NCBI RefSeq assembly: GCF_000611675.1
Contig: NZ_JATV01000009.1
Location: 1 to 64,000 of the forward strand
Direction: 5' to 3'
Source of the DNA: Flavobacterium succinicans LMG 10402
Lineage (GTDB): Bacteria; Bacteroidota; Bacteroidia; Flavobacteriales; Flavobacteriaceae
DNA: 64,000 bases
Part shown: one piece after another, positions 56,781 through 64,000 of the stretch
Position numbering within the stretch: the stretch's first letter is position 1
How the letters are laid out: each line of letters opens with the position of its first letter
Program-made: the position numbers and the translations under genes
Notes under the pieces: generated by a model
The model's database searches: none
What the model saw: only the letters and a program-made list of their open reading frames with translations
What the model was told of the DNA's origin: nothing

Positions 56781-57749
56781 TTAGTAATGATATATTTTCC
56801 TGTTTTCACCTAATTCTGTGTGTATAAAATGCTTTAATCTATAAAATTCTGGACCACCTTTATATTCTATAAAACTTTTGGTGTAATTAGGAATAATTAC
56901 CTCAATTAAGGTCAAATGTTCTAGTTTAGGGTCTTTTCTATATGGATTTCTAAAACTAACTATAAATGATTTCTCAAACTGCCAAGACTCCTTGTTTAAT
57001 TTAGGTTTGTCTAATTTAGGATTATGTTTAAAAAATAAATTACTAAAAAAAACAATATCTACTAAATCAAATTCATTATGTTCAATGATTGGGTTTTCTG
57101 TAAAAAAACCATTTTTTGCATATAAATAATGATATTGTTTTTGAATGTCATCTGAATCGTTACAACAAATAATTAGCACATTACAAAATTGGTTATTATT
57201 ATTTTTTGGTAATTTAGATTGAGCTGATGTTAAATGAGATTTTAAATTATTGTCATATCTTTTTTCTGATCCAATATTTGGTATTAGTGTTTTAAAAAAA
57301 TTATGCAATTCAGTATAATTTTCTAAACGACCGATTGTTTGAAGTTTTAAATTGTCATTATTTTCCCAATCATTATTAATATAAGAAGTTGCTTTTACTT
57401 CTATATTGAATGTTAAGTTATTTATTTTAAATTGACACTCAACATCAGTATTATTTTCTGCAATTAAATTTGGTTCATATTTGAAGTTTTCAGGGTAATT
57501 ATCAGCAAAATACCTAACAACAGTAAACTCAACCGCAGTTTGAATATATTGATTCAACTGGTCATTAGAAATATCATTCTGTTTCAAGAATAATTTATCT
57601 TTCAGTTTTTTTAATTTTTTATTAGAATCCAGAAAAGCTGTAAAACTTTTTATCACTTCTTGAAATTCTAATCCATATTCATTATTCCACATTTTATTCA
57701 ATATGTGATTTTCAGATTTCGGTTTAAAATTTTCTAGATTAATACTCAT
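56781..57749 (-). CDS. Unknown protein with a PD-(D/E)XK-nuclease-like motif
   Basis: 322 residues, rich in Asn and Lys, with lower GC than its core neighbours. The stretch NNTDVECQFKINNLTF (Asp) followed by NIEVKAT (Glu-x-Lys) has the spacing of a PD-(D/E)XK active site, as in restriction-like endonucleases. The rest gives no clear domain, and there is no methyltransferase next to it. It could be a stand-alone defence nuclease or a remnant of a restriction system. A terminator follows. The fold is inference from the motif. Confidence 0.55.
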   Translation of the reverse strand: MSINLENFKPKSENHILNKMWNNEYGLEFQEVIKSFTAFLDSNKKLKKLKDKLFLKQNDISNDQLNQYIQTAVEFTVVRYFADNYPENFKYEPNLIAENNTDVECQFKINNLTFNIEVKATSYINNDWENNDNLKLQTIGRLENYTELHNFFKTLIPNIGSEKRYDNNLKSHLTSAQSKLPKNNNNQFCNVLIICCNDSDDIQKQYHYLYAKNGFFTENPIIEHNEFDLVDIVFFSNLFFKHNPKLDKPKLNKESWQFEKSFIVSFRNPYRKDPKLEHLTLIEVIIPNYTKSFIEYKGGPEFYRLKHFIHTELGENRKIYHY

Positions 57750-57780
57750 AATAGTTTACTGTTCAATTCTGTTATGTAAA

Positions 57781-59007
57781 TTATTCTTTCACTATCTTTT
57801 TAGAAACTATGCCTTTGTCTGTTGTAATTTGTATAAGATATATACCACTGACAAGATTACTTATGTTTATTACCGTTTTTTTATCAAGGATATTTACAGA
57901 TTTGTGTTTTCTGCCGTTCATATCTAAAATAACAATTTTGGAAGCTGTAATATCTTCCAACTCTATATTTATTAAATTTGAAGCAGGATTTGGGTGTAAT
58001 AAAACTTGGTTTTCTAATTGAAAATTGGCAGTAGCTAAAGTATTTGTGATTTTTCGGATGCGATTATTACCTGTATCTGCTACAAAAATAGTTCCATCAG
58101 AAGCTATAGCCACACCACTTGGATTAGAAAACCGTGCTGCAGTTCCTGTACCGTCAGCAAAACCTTGAGAGCCTCCTGCCAAGGTTGTGACCACTCCGTT
58201 AGCCGATATTTTTTGAATGCGATTATTCCCTGTGTCTGCTACATAAACATTTCCTGCATTATCTACAGCCACCCCATTAGGACTTTTAAAATGTGCTGCT
58301 GTGCCTGTGTCGTCACCAGCCAATGTAGTTACCACTCCTTCAGGCGTTATTTTCCGGATGCGACCGTTACTTGTATCCGCCACAAAAACATTACCAGCAC
58401 CATCTATAGCCAAACCATTAGGATAATTAAATTGTGCTGAAGTTCCTGTGCCATCAGATGTACCAACAGAGCCTCCCGCCAAGATGGTCACCTCTCGAGT
58501 AGGTGTTATTTTCAGTATTCGATTGTTGTTTCTATCTGCGACATAAACATTCTCAGATGCATCTACAGCCACACCGTATGGAGTATCAAGATGTATTGTT
58601 TGTCCCGAAGTGCTATTGGACAGCAAGACGCTTATCACTCCGTTATCTGCTATTTTACTTATGTGCTTATAATATATGTCCGTTGCAAAAACATTTCCAA
58701 CTGCATTTACAGCTACTCCATAAGGATAAAAAAACCTTGGTGCCGCTTCTGTCCACGTGGTTACTACTCCATTAGCCGTTATTTTACGAATACGACTATT
58801 CCTAGTATCTGCTACGAAGACATTCCCAGCATCATCTACAGCCACACCATTAGGGACATAAAATTTTGCTGCGGTTCCGGTACCGTCAGCAAGACCTTCT
58901 GTACTTCCTGCAAATGTGGTTACAGTTTGGGCATTAGTATAAAAAAAATATAAGTACGATAAAAAAGGAAAGATTTTTTTTAAGTTGTTGTCTATATTTA
59001 GGTTCAT
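57781..59007 (-). CDS. NHL-repeat beta-propeller protein with T9SS sorting domain
   Basis: 408 residues: a hydrophobic N-terminal signal (to about TNAQ), six NHL repeats (pattern PNGVAVDDAGNVFVADT..NRIRKI), and a type A T9SS sorting domain at the end (VLLHPNPASNLINIE onwards). Six repeats fit a six-bladed propeller displayed at the surface or secreted. The linker between repeats 1 and 2 (VVTTWTEAAPRFFYP) is shorter than the others, which contain LAGG and DGTGTAA. NHL propellers bind ligands or proteins; no enzyme function is implied. Confidence 0.88.
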   Translation of the reverse strand: MNLNIDNNLKKIFPFLSYLYFFYTNAQTVTTFAGSTEGLADGTGTAAKFYVPNGVAVDDAGNVFVADTRNSRIRKITANGVVTTWTEAAPRFFYPYGVAVNAVGNVFATDIYYKHISKIADNGVISVLLSNSTSGQTIHLDTPYGVAVDASENVYVADRNNNRILKITPTREVTILAGGSVGTSDGTGTSAQFNYPNGLAIDGAGNVFVADTSNGRIRKITPEGVVTTLAGDDTGTAAHFKSPNGVAVDNAGNVYVADTGNNRIQKISANGVVTTLAGGSQGFADGTGTAARFSNPSGVAIASDGTIFVADTGNNRIRKITNTLATANFQLENQVLLHPNPASNLINIELEDITASKIVILDMNGRKHKSVNILDKKTVINISNLVSGIYLIQITTDKGIVSKKIVKE

Positions 59008-59174
59008 AGTAACTTTTTTTTTAAAATTCTTTTTTTGATTTTGGTTTATTCAAGTTCTGAGGTATGATGATGTCAAATGTCGCCGCAAATCAATCAGTTT
59101 CGTGCTAAATTAAAGCTATTATTCTGCTTAGCCAAATCATCCCAAATCCGTTTGAGTAGCTGCTGCGCTAAGTG

Positions 59175-59537
59175 TTATCTTGGTATTTCTCCAGTTTTTA
59201 TTAAATTGCGAAACTCTTCTGCATTTAATAAAATAACATTTTTTTCTTTTGCTTTTTTTATTTTTGCAGGGCCAGCATTTTGTCCACAACACAAAAAATT
59301 TAAATTAACTGTTATGCTTTTTGCGATACGAAAATTATTCTCTTCTGCAATTTTTGTAAGTTCACTTTTGACTTTTGGTGAAAATCCAGTAAAACAAATT
59401 TCTGTTTTTGGTTCCGCTTTAGGCTTTAATGAATAAACTATGTCCCAACCTTGCCTTTCAGTTAAATTATTTAAGTCTAATTCTGACAAATTAGTATTTG
59501 AGCGTAATATTCCTGTGAGTTTTTCAGATAATGCCAT
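59175..59537 (-). CDS. Stand-alone BRCT-domain protein
   Basis: 120 residues. From about 45 on, EICFTGFSPKVKSELTKIAE and then LNFLCCGQNAGPAKIKKAKE, NVILLNAEEFRNLI match the BRCT domain found at the end of bacterial DNA ligase LigA, including the G-x-x-A-G-x-K-x-x-K-A pattern. The first 45 residues resemble nothing I know. Lone BRCT proteins may bind DNA ends or phosphopeptides. Its start codon abuts the stop of the frameshifted gene at 59538-59754. Confidence 0.75.
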   Translation of the reverse strand: MALSEKLTGILRSNTNLSELDLNNLTERQGWDIVYSLKPKAEPKTEICFTGFSPKVKSELTKIAEENNFRIAKSITVNLNFLCCGQNAGPAKIKKAKEKNVILLNAEEFRNLIKTGEIPR

Positions 59538-59754
59538 TTAATTATGTTTTTGAAAGAATACTTCAATTGTTTCATTTTGTGCAATTTTTTTGATTTCGAA
59601 ATGACCTAAAGGTTTGTATTCTTTCCAAGAAAGAACATCTTGAATTTCAAAATTGTCATCAGATAGCATTTCAAACACTGCGATATCATTATCTTCTGTT
59701 ACAACAGTAACTTCTCCATTTAGATAATCTATTTTTTTTTACAATTGCTATCAT
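59538..59754 (-). pseudogene. Small gene disrupted in an A9 homopolymer
   Basis: From ATG at 59754 the minus strand reads MIAIVKK, then a run of nine A (T9 on the plus strand, 59732-59740) shifts the frame and a stop follows. With one A fewer, the frame continues as IDYLNGEVTVVTEDNDIAVF and further to a stop at 59540-59538, about 71 residues. That stop lies directly before the BRCT start and the ATG lies 12 bases after the SHOCT gene, so this was a translated operon member. It could be a true frameshift, a sequencing error, or a slippage site. Confidence 0.6.
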
Positions 59755-59766
59755 TATTAAATATTT

Positions 59767-60492
59767 TTAGAGTTTTTCAAGTAGTTTTTTCTTTTGTTCA
59801 ATAAACTCATCTTCTGTTAAGATTCCACTTTCTTTAAGTTTTGCAAGTTTTGCAAGTTGGTCTAATATGCTAGGTTCTGAAATAATTGAAGAGGTTATTA
59901 TTTCCTTTGGTTGAGAGAGTTTGTCTCTTACAAATTCTGAAAAACTTTTGGCGGATGATTTTTCTACGTTATCAATTTTTGCAACATTTCCCGTAATGAA
60001 TATTTTAATACTTCCCAAAAGTAAACCTGTTTTATATTGAATAGATGATATTTTATCTAATGGGAAATCTTCAACTTTTAAACCAAAAATTATCCCTTTA
60101 TCAATAAAAATTAATCGTCTATTCGTTGAAACTAAAATTCCTTGTCCATTGTTATAAGTACCTTGAGCGATATTATCTATTTTTTCGGTCGATGCTAAAA
60201 TGTTTGGTAATTCATTTATTTCTCTTCTCCCCAAATAAATAGAACTATTGTTTAAATTTATCGCTTTTATTTGCTCTTTAATTTCTTCAATGCGTGAATT
60301 TTTTTCTTGAAGTAAATCATTAATTTCACTCAAAGTATGTTTTTTTAATCTATTAGCAGTTATTGGATTAATTTTAATAATTTTTTTGAAGCACGGTATA
60401 CAAACTGTGCCACCATCGCTTAATTTACCAGCTGAAAACCCTGGTGTATTCATAAAATTTAATTCTCTCGAGCAAAGAGTACAATTAGCCAT
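59767..60492 (-). CDS. Zinc-ribbon / bacterial PH / SHOCT domain protein
   Basis: 241 residues. The N terminus has CTLCSREL and CIPCFKK, a four-Cys zinc-binding unit (DUF4428-like). A bacterial PH-type domain follows (about 110-195, GQGILVSTNRRLIFIDKGIIFGLKVEDFPLDKISSI). The end is a SHOCT helix pair (about 210-241, LAKLAKLKESGILTEDEFIEQKKKLLEKL). The layout is common in proteins of mobile or phage-related regions. Function is unknown. It heads a minus-strand group with the frameshifted gene and the BRCT gene. Confidence 0.75.
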   Translation of the reverse strand: MANCTLCSRELNFMNTPGFSAGKLSDGGTVCIPCFKKIIKINPITANRLKKHTLSEINDLLQEKNSRIEEIKEQIKAINLNNSSIYLGRREINELPNILASTEKIDNIAQGTYNNGQGILVSTNRRLIFIDKGIIFGLKVEDFPLDKISSIQYKTGLLLGSIKIFITGNVAKIDNVEKSSAKSFSEFVRDKLSQPKEIITSSIISEPSILDQLAKLAKLKESGILTEDEFIEQKKKLLEKL

Positions 60493-60722
60493 TTTTTTAT
60501 TTTTATTATATGTTATATTCCTAATTCACGTTTATACTTAATGCTAACGCTTTTATAATTGATTTTCATTAAAGTATATCATCGAAAAAGGATAACTTGG
60601 TGAAGGTTTGTATTTTTCTTAATGTATAAAATGTAATTTCACCGTTATCCTTGTTATGGTATGTTATATTATTTCCTTTCTATTTATTTTCTATTTACCA
60701 AACTTACCGCTATCCAAAATCA

Positions 60723-60745
60723 ATTCCTTACGGTTTCCCTCATTT
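60723..60745 (+). repeat. Partial copy of the CTTTACGG dyad in the 60493-60761 gap
   Basis: TTCCTTACGGTTTCCCTCA keeps the left half and spacer of the dyad found at 56633-56652 and 61092-61111 but the right arm is lost and no -7 box follows. It is probably a decayed copy. The rest of the 269-base gap is AT-rich with no gene. Confidence 0.35.
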
Positions 60746-60761
60746 TGTAAAAAAAAGGGAT

Positions 60762-61031
60762 TTAGAGTGCTGTTAAGGCTGCTTTACCTTTTCCTCTTCT
60801 GTGAGAATTATTGCTTTTAAGTGATGTTGAGTTGTGAGTTTGGAACGCTTTAGTTACTGGAAATTGGGTATAGTAGCGAAAACCATATGGTGTTTTTGGT
60901 AGAGGAGTGGTTAAACTATCTCTATCCATTTGGGTTGCGTAAGGTTGTGCTATTTTTCCTTTGGCATAAATTATAGTAAAGGAAAACAACAAGAAACAAA
61001 CTAACGTTTTGGAAGAATAAGAAGATGTCAT
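60762..61031 (-). CDS. Small hypothetical exported protein
   Basis: 89 residues with a signal-like N terminus (SKTLVCFLLFSFTIIYAKG). The mature part has PLPKTPYGFRYYTQFPVTKAF and a basic C terminus (SHRRGKGKAA). I do not recognise it. It is preceded by the dyad-plus-TACTTTTG promoter also found before the lipoprotein gene at 56186-56593, and lies next to a two-component system that may control it. Confidence 0.6.
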   Translation of the reverse strand: MTSSYSSKTLVCFLLFSFTIIYAKGKIAQPYATQMDRDSLTTPLPKTPYGFRYYTQFPVTKAFQTHNSTSLKSNNSHRRGKGKAALTAL

Positions 61032-61066
61032 AGCGGTTCTAGCTTAGCATTATTTTTGAACAGAAT

Positions 61067-61113
61067 CAAAAGTAAGGGGCTATGCAACGACTTCCTTACG
61101 GGAAACCGTAAAG
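61067..61113 (-). promoter_or_regulatory. Dyad operator plus -7 box of the small exported-protein gene
   Basis: Minus strand: CTTTACGGTTTCCCGTAAGG from 61113, then AA, 17 bp and TACTTTTG (61074-61067), a TAnnTTTG box, 35 bases before the start at 61031. Dyad, gap and box are identical to those at 56606-56652. The adjacent LuxR-type response regulator is a candidate binder, by position only. Confidence 0.65.
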
Positions 61114-61165
61114 GAGGTGATTTTTTTAGCACTGTAGTGGAATGGCAATAAGAGGCGCTCTCTTT

Positions 61166-61834
61166 TTAAATCAACCCCAAATCTTTGGTAATCGATACCA
61201 AGTGAGTTGTATTGAGCGCTTTGAAGTAGATTTTGAGTTTGCTGATGCGTTTTTCGATGGTACTTTTGCTATTTGGCGTAATACCCGCTTGTTTCAAAAC
61301 GGATTCCATCGCCTCTTGAGAGACACCTTGTGAGAGATACTCCAGCAATTGGATATCATAATCATCAATTTCATTGACCAATTTATCTTGAAAAATATAC
61401 TGCAAATCTGCGGGTAAATAGGGAGCGTCATGACTAGCCACTGCTTCTACGGCTTTGCGTAACTCAATCATGGTGTTGCGTCCTTTCATCACAAAACCAT
61501 TAATGCCCAAATGGTCAAACAAGGATTTGATGCGATAGGATTTGTCTTCTATAGAAAAAGCAATGATTTTGATTTCGGGGAACAATCCCTTTACGGCTTC
61601 GATCAAGGCTTCACCCGAGGTGAGTTGGTTCGCACGATGGTCGGCTTTGAAAGACAAATCGGTAATCAATAAATCATAAGGTTCATGCTCTAGATAGGCT
61701 TTTTTGAGTTTGAGCAAGGCATCATCACAGTATTTGGCAGAGTCTATTTGAGGCACAGCCAAAGCTTCTAGCACACTCACTGCTGCTACATCATTGAAAT
61801 CAATATCATCTACGATCAACACTTTTTGAAACAT
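61166..61834 (-). CDS. Response regulator with LuxR/NarL-type output domain
   Basis: 222 residues. The receiver domain (1-128) has VLIVDDIDFND (acidic pocket), D59 in LLITDLSF as phosphorylation site and FVMKG with the conserved Lys near 116. The C-terminal part (about 148-215) reads LLEYLSQGVSQEAMESVLKQ and KSTIEKRISKLKIYF, a divergent LuxR-type helix-turn-helix. It lies 7 bases after the histidine kinase gene and is its likely partner. Possible targets include promoters with the CTTTACGG dyad. Confidence 0.88.
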   Translation of the reverse strand: MFQKVLIVDDIDFNDVAAVSVLEALAVPQIDSAKYCDDALLKLKKAYLEHEPYDLLITDLSFKADHRANQLTSGEALIEAVKGLFPEIKIIAFSIEDKSYRIKSLFDHLGINGFVMKGRNTMIELRKAVEAVASHDAPYLPADLQYIFQDKLVNEIDDYDIQLLEYLSQGVSQEAMESVLKQAGITPNSKSTIEKRISKLKIYFKALNTTHLVSITKDLGLI

Positions 61835-61841
61835 ACTTGGT

Positions 61842-63563
61842 TTATTTAGGAAACGTTAGTTTGATTTTAAGCCCTTTTGAACTTGATGTGTCAAAAATAA
61901 TACTTCCGCCAATAGCGTGAATACGGTTTTCCACATTCTGAAGGCCATTTTTTGAAGGAATGGGATGGGACATACCGATACCGTTGTCTGAATAATGAAC
62001 GAGTAAGGCTTTGGCATTCATTTCAAATCGCAAAACCACAAAGGAACCTTGACTGTGCTTTTTCATGTTGACCAAGAGTTCTTGCAATACCCGATACAGC
62101 GCAATTTTTTGCTCTTCTGCTATTTTGTCCCAAGGAATAGTACTAATATCTTTTACGATGACTTGTATTTGAGAAGACGAAAAGCCCGAAAGCATTTCTT
62201 TTAGTGCCATTTCGTAGGAAGCACCAGTACCGATGGCACTATTCTCTCTGGAGATATTGCGTGTTCGAGTGTAAATTTTATCCAAATTATCCAATAGCGT
62301 TTCTTTTTGAATAGGGTTGTGCAAGTCTTGAGTCTCGGCAAAGGCAATGGTTTGATAGACATCATTAGCCAACTCGTCGTGCAGTTTTTTGGCAATGCGA
62401 GTTTCGCTCTCATAAATAGCGGCTTGTTTTTCTTTCTTGCTTTTATTTTTCTGATAGAAATACAAGAGCACCACAGCGATTAGTACTAACAACAGTGTAA
62501 AAAACAGTAAATAATTGTTGAATCGTTGTTGGGCTAGGGCCAAGGCATTTTCTGCTTTTTCCGCTTTTAATTGTAAATTCTCATTGCGCTCTTGGGTCGC
62601 ATCGTATTTGATTTTGGCAAACTGATTTTTAGCGATTTGCTTGACTTTGCTAATACTGTCATTGAGTTGCAGGTACTGTTTAGTGTAATGGCGAAGTTGT
62701 GAAGGACTGCTAACTTCCATCAAGAGTGCCAAGGCGGACAAACGATCTTCAGTACTTTGGATGGCAGTAGCTTTAGCATAGGATTGTTGGGCATAGGTAA
62801 AGGCCAGTTGGGGATTAGCCTTTTGATAGTATTTTGCCAAATTACTATAACTGCTAATCAAGCCATAATCAAATTGCAGTTGTTTATGAATGGCTAATGC
62901 TTTCTTTAAATAAGCACTACTTCTGGAGTCTTGGATTTTAAAATAACAATAGCCCAAATTGTCCAAAACTCTGGCTTGATGCTCTAGATTGTTTGAACCG
63001 ATTGGAGATTCGTAAAGAGCAGTTAATAACGGAGTGGCTTGCTTATAGCGGTGTTGTTCCATATACACCACAGCGATGTTATTCTGAATGACTGCTTTTT
63101 GTAGCGGTGTATCAGCTAAAGCCCTTGCTTTTTGATAATACTGAATGGCATTGGCGTAATCAAATAAGTTTTCGTAGTTAATTCCCAAAGTGTTGTAAAT
63201 CGCCACTTTGTATTGGACTTCGGTGTTTGGTTTAAAGTATGAAATTGCTTCAGTAGCAGTGGCTTCGCTACCAATATAATCGCCTTGGGTTTGCTGTATC
63301 GCTGCCATTTTGAGCAAAACATAAACAATTTTATCCCCCTCAGTTTTGGTACTACTTTGACTTCGAATTTGATTGTAGTAATAGTAAGCACTGTCGTAAA
63401 CGCCCTTGGCATAAAAATCTTCGGCTTGGGTAATGTATTGATGATAAGCGCTAACTCTAGTTGCCTCGTTTATAGCAGGAGTTTTGCGAGTACAAGAAAA
63501 GAAAAAACAACCCAAAAAGGTTAGAGAAATAAAAAACGGGAAATGTATTTTTTGAAAAATCAT
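61842..63563 (-). CDS. TPR-containing sensor histidine kinase (HisKA_3 type)
   Basis: 573 residues. A lipoprotein-like N terminus (FFFSCTRK, Cys 24) is followed by TPR repeats (about 45-300), a coiled coil (about 305-345), one membrane helix (about 351-370), a HisKA_3 dimerisation helix with the phosphorylated H395 in IAKKLHDELANDVYQTI, and a C-terminal ATPase domain (ELLVNMKKHS N-box, DNGIGM G1). The sensor part thus lies in the periplasm. This build, paired with a LuxR-type regulator, is common in Flavobacteria. Signal unknown; the small lipoprotein gene upstream may be linked. Confidence 0.9.
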   Translation of the reverse strand: MIFQKIHFPFFISLTFLGCFFFSCTRKTPAINEATRVSAYHQYITQAEDFYAKGVYDSAYYYYNQIRSQSSTKTEGDKIVYVLLKMAAIQQTQGDYIGSEATATEAISYFKPNTEVQYKVAIYNTLGINYENLFDYANAIQYYQKARALADTPLQKAVIQNNIAVVYMEQHRYKQATPLLTALYESPIGSNNLEHQARVLDNLGYCYFKIQDSRSSAYLKKALAIHKQLQFDYGLISSYSNLAKYYQKANPQLAFTYAQQSYAKATAIQSTEDRLSALALLMEVSSPSQLRHYTKQYLQLNDSISKVKQIAKNQFAKIKYDATQERNENLQLKAEKAENALALAQQRFNNYLLFFTLLLVLIAVVLLYFYQKNKSKKEKQAAIYESETRIAKKLHDELANDVYQTIAFAETQDLHNPIQKETLLDNLDKIYTRTRNISRENSAIGTGASYEMALKEMLSGFSSSQIQVIVKDISTIPWDKIAEEQKIALYRVLQELLVNMKKHSQGSFVVLRFEMNAKALLVHYSDNGIGMSHPIPSKNGLQNVENRIHAIGGSIIFDTSSSKGLKIKLTFPK

Positions 63564-63608
63564 TTCCCGAAAATATCAAATTAATTCCAATTAATGGAGT
63601 AGCATCTT

Positions 63609-63782
63609 TTATTTTTTTGGAGGAGTGGTTGGAGTCTGACCCGTTGAGTTCCCGCCTAGACCATCATCGGCAAGGATTGAAGTGGTTGCAGAGGGCTTAC
63701 TGGGTTCTATTTCATCATTGGTACAAGAAACAAAGGCCATAACAGCCAATAAAAAACACGAAAGGATAACTATTCTTTTCAT
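63609..63782 (-). CDS. Small lipoprotein upstream of the histidine kinase
   Basis: 57 residues, starting at 63782 with MKRIVILSCFLLAVMAFVSC (lipid Cys 20), then TNDEIEPSKPSATTSILADD and a Gly-, Thr- and Pro-rich tail ending TTPPKK. It lies 45 bases before the kinase gene on the same strand, so it is probably co-transcribed. The mature part is only 37 residues and looks unstructured. It could be a ligand or accessory part of the sensor system; that is inference. Confidence 0.65.
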   Translation of the reverse strand: MKRIVILSCFLLAVMAFVSCTNDEIEPSKPSATTSILADDGLGGNSTGQTPTTPPKK

Positions 63783-63985
63783 TAGATTTGATTTAAAAAT
63801 TAGACATAAGAAGGGCGGTTCGATTATGAAATCGAAGGTTTGTGGTTAAGGAGTGTATCCTTAAAAGCCCTTTGAATTATACTTTTTTGGGAAGTGAAGT
63901 GTGCTAAAACAGTTGATCAAGAATTTATACTTCCCGGATAAATCGAACCCACTGTTTAGTCACACTTTTTTATGAACTAGTTTTG

Positions 63986-63993
63986 TACATTTG
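63986..63993 (+). promoter_or_regulatory. -7 box for a gene beyond the window end
   Basis: TACATTTG fits TAnnTTTG on the plus strand near the right edge. The 63783-63985 stretch holds an inverted GGTTCGATT / AATCGAACC pair (about 63816 and 63945) but no gene. Confidence 0.3.
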
Positions 63994-64000
63994 TTCGTAT

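Noticed and set aside
58165..58953. Cys/Tyr-rich plus-strand frames in the NHL gene
   Set aside because: Their repeated pattern mirrors the NHL repeats on the opposite strand; they are shadows.

Overview
The window looks like a chromosome segment from a member of the Bacteroidota, most likely a Flavobacterium-type organism. Evidence is the AT-rich sequence, three SusC/SusD outer-membrane pairs, three proteins with type IX secretion (T9SS) C-terminal sorting domains, TAnnTTTG-type -7 promoter boxes, and lipoproteins with Bacteroidota-style lipoboxes. I see no rRNA, tRNA or CRISPR array.

Region 1 (1-14174) reads as an amino-sugar / peptidoglycan-fragment utilisation locus. It holds the start of a NagB-type glucosamine-6-phosphate deaminase, a DeoR-family regulator, a SusC/SusD pair with a third DUF4397 lipoprotein, a T9SS-exported GHL10 glycoside-hydrolase-like protein, a NamZ-type exo-N-acetylmuramidase, the MurNAc-6-phosphate etherase MurQ, a sodium:solute symporter and a NagX-like membrane acyltransferase. 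A shared TGCATTATTRTGCR-type operator lies in front of nagB and between deoR and susC. The expected MurNAc kinase is not in view.

A 500 bp gap (14175-14674) holds a strong hairpin repeat and a 274 bp MITE-like element with 23 bp terminal inverted repeats. An RNA methyltransferase and an S1/P1 nuclease follow.

Region 2 (16338-28198) is an alpha-glucan-type locus: ECF sigma factor, FecR anti-sigma, STN-bearing SusC, SusD, an inverting GH97 and a GH65 whose catalytic residues match an alpha-1,2-glucosidase (kojibiose hydrolase type).

Region 3 (28597-50972) is the most striking part. An AraC-type regulator is followed by the four enzymes of trans-4-hydroxy-L-proline catabolism (deaminase, 2-oxoglutarate semialdehyde dehydrogenase, epimerase, FAD D-hydroxyproline dehydrogenase), two M24 Xaa-Pro peptidases, a SusC/SusD pair, a large secreted M43 metalloprotease, a mu-crystallin-family reductase, an S37 prolyl-tripeptidyl-peptidase-like enzyme and a GH63 glucosidase. 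Hydroxyproline, Xaa-Pro peptides and Glc-alpha-1,2-Gal are all collagen hallmarks, so I read this as a collagen/gelatin utilisation locus. GATAA half-sites at an exact 21 bp period, with a fixed 36 bp distance to the -7 box, lie in front of the deaminase and the susC gene; weaker copies precede the M43 and S37 genes. They are a probable AraC-type operator.

Region 4 (50973-64000) is mixed. It has decayed remnants of a type I restriction specificity gene and a neighbour, core genes (mnmE, a universal stress protein with an FNR-like palindrome, a DUF1826 protein), a secreted EEP nuclease, an accessory AT-rich stretch (PD-(D/E)XK-like protein, NHL propeller, BRCT protein, a gene frameshifted in an A9 run, a PH/SHOCT protein), and a TPR histidine kinase with a LuxR-type response regulator preceded by a tiny lipoprotein. 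Two small exported-protein genes here share an identical dyad-plus-promoter arrangement.
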